Positions 5,576 to 5,913 of a stretch of DNA of 5,913 nucleotides are shown in pieces (the stretch's first letter is position 1; each line of letters opens with the position of its first letter). The position numbers were made by a program, and so were the translations under genes. Below the pieces are notes generated by a model. That model saw only the letters and a list, made by a program, of their open reading frames with translations. It ran no database searches and was not told where the DNA came from. Location of the stretch: NCBI GenBank assembly GCA_017384185.1, contig JAFNUH010000093.1, forward strand, positions 1 through 5,913. Direction: 5' to 3'. Source of the DNA: Alistipes sp. GTDB taxonomy: Bacteria > Bacteroidota > Bacteroidia > Bacteroidales > Rikenellaceae.

Positions 5576-5913
5576 ATGAAGAAGTTTATAGTAATGACCC
5601 TTTTGTTTGTGGGCATCTCTTTTGTTGCTTCGGCGCAGGAGGCAGTTAAACACAACTGTCAGGTAATCTATATTGAGGATATTTCAGATGGTTCAACAGT
5701 TATCCATCCCTATTGGTATATCGATCGCACTGCTAAGAAGATCTATTCGGATGATCCTACAGATCCCGAATATGTAGAGAACCCCGAATATTTAACTACG
5801 CTCTACATCAAATCAGTGAAGAAAGAGGGCAATAAGGAGACTTTCAGTCTTACTAATGGTGCTCAGCACGAGGCTACCTATACTATGGTGTTGGTTATTA
5901 ATCCCCAACTTAC
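5576..5913 (+). CDS. Secreted protein of unknown function, N-terminal part (runs off the window)
   Basis: The frame is open from ATG 5576 to the window end (112 codons plus 2 bases) with no stop, so the C-terminus is missing. Residues 1-20 form a Sec signal peptide: KK at 2-3, a hydrophobic core, and a probable signal peptidase I site after A-S-A (residues 18-20), before QEA. There is no lipobox cysteine. The mature start has a charged, Tyr/Asp-rich segment (IYSDDPTDPEYVENPEY) and alternating hydrophobic strands. Periplasmic or exported location is likely; I do not recognise a family. Codon use is somewhat less biased than in metG and ilvE (more GAA, AAA and ACT), fitting a less highly expressed or faster-evolving gene. 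It has its own promoter at 5503-5533. Confidence 0.75.
   Translation, partial: MKKFIVMTLLFVGISFVASAQEAVKHNCQVIYIEDISDGSTVIHPYWYIDRTAKKIYSDDPTDPEYVENPEYLTTLYIKSVKKEGNKETFSLTNGAQHEATYTMVLVINPQL

Overview
This window looks like a Bacteroidota (probably Bacteroidales) chromosome. The evidence is Bacteroides-type -7 boxes (TAnnTTTG), weak or absent Shine-Dalgarno sequences, strong GAG/AAG/CCC/CGT codon preference in genes set among very AT-rich spacers, a MetG with a fused C-terminal tRNA-binding domain, and an Mrp whose C-terminal region lacks the usual CxxC. A Rikenellaceae/Alistipes-like source is possible, but I cannot settle the genus by reading.

Layout: (1) positions 2-250 are the 3' end of an Mrp/NBP35-type ATPase gene, closed by a strong intrinsic terminator (287-314). 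(2) Positions 251-1824 are a 1.57 kb stretch without a gene. Its left part (about 328-1163) has the architecture of a chromosomal replication origin. One perfect DnaA box (832-840) lies among several one- or two-mismatch boxes, with a 40-bp run of pure A/T (897-936). The region is bracketed by two copies, in opposite orientation, of a palindromic element built from 9-bp tandem repeats. Its right part carries an operator-like palindrome, a candidate -7 box and a GC-rich, hairpin-rich island (1575-1770) just before metG. (3) metG (1825-3870), a small lipoprotein gene (3916-4443) and ilvE (4464-5483) follow on the + strand with short gaps and no visible terminator between them, so they may be cotranscribed. 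(4) A secreted-protein gene starts at 5576 behind its own promoter and runs off the window.

The most notable result is a probable origin/centromere domain. Two parS-like 16-mers, centred about 500 bp apart, lie 4.0-4.5 kb from the DnaA-box cluster. One abuts the ilvE stop codon. The other is embedded in the ilvE reading frame, where it coincides with the only GGA glycine codon of that gene and one of its few CCA codons. Since parS sites cluster near chromosomal origins, these sites and the DnaA-box region support each other. No dnaA, parA or parB gene is visible here, so the origin call is an inference from cis-acting sequence.
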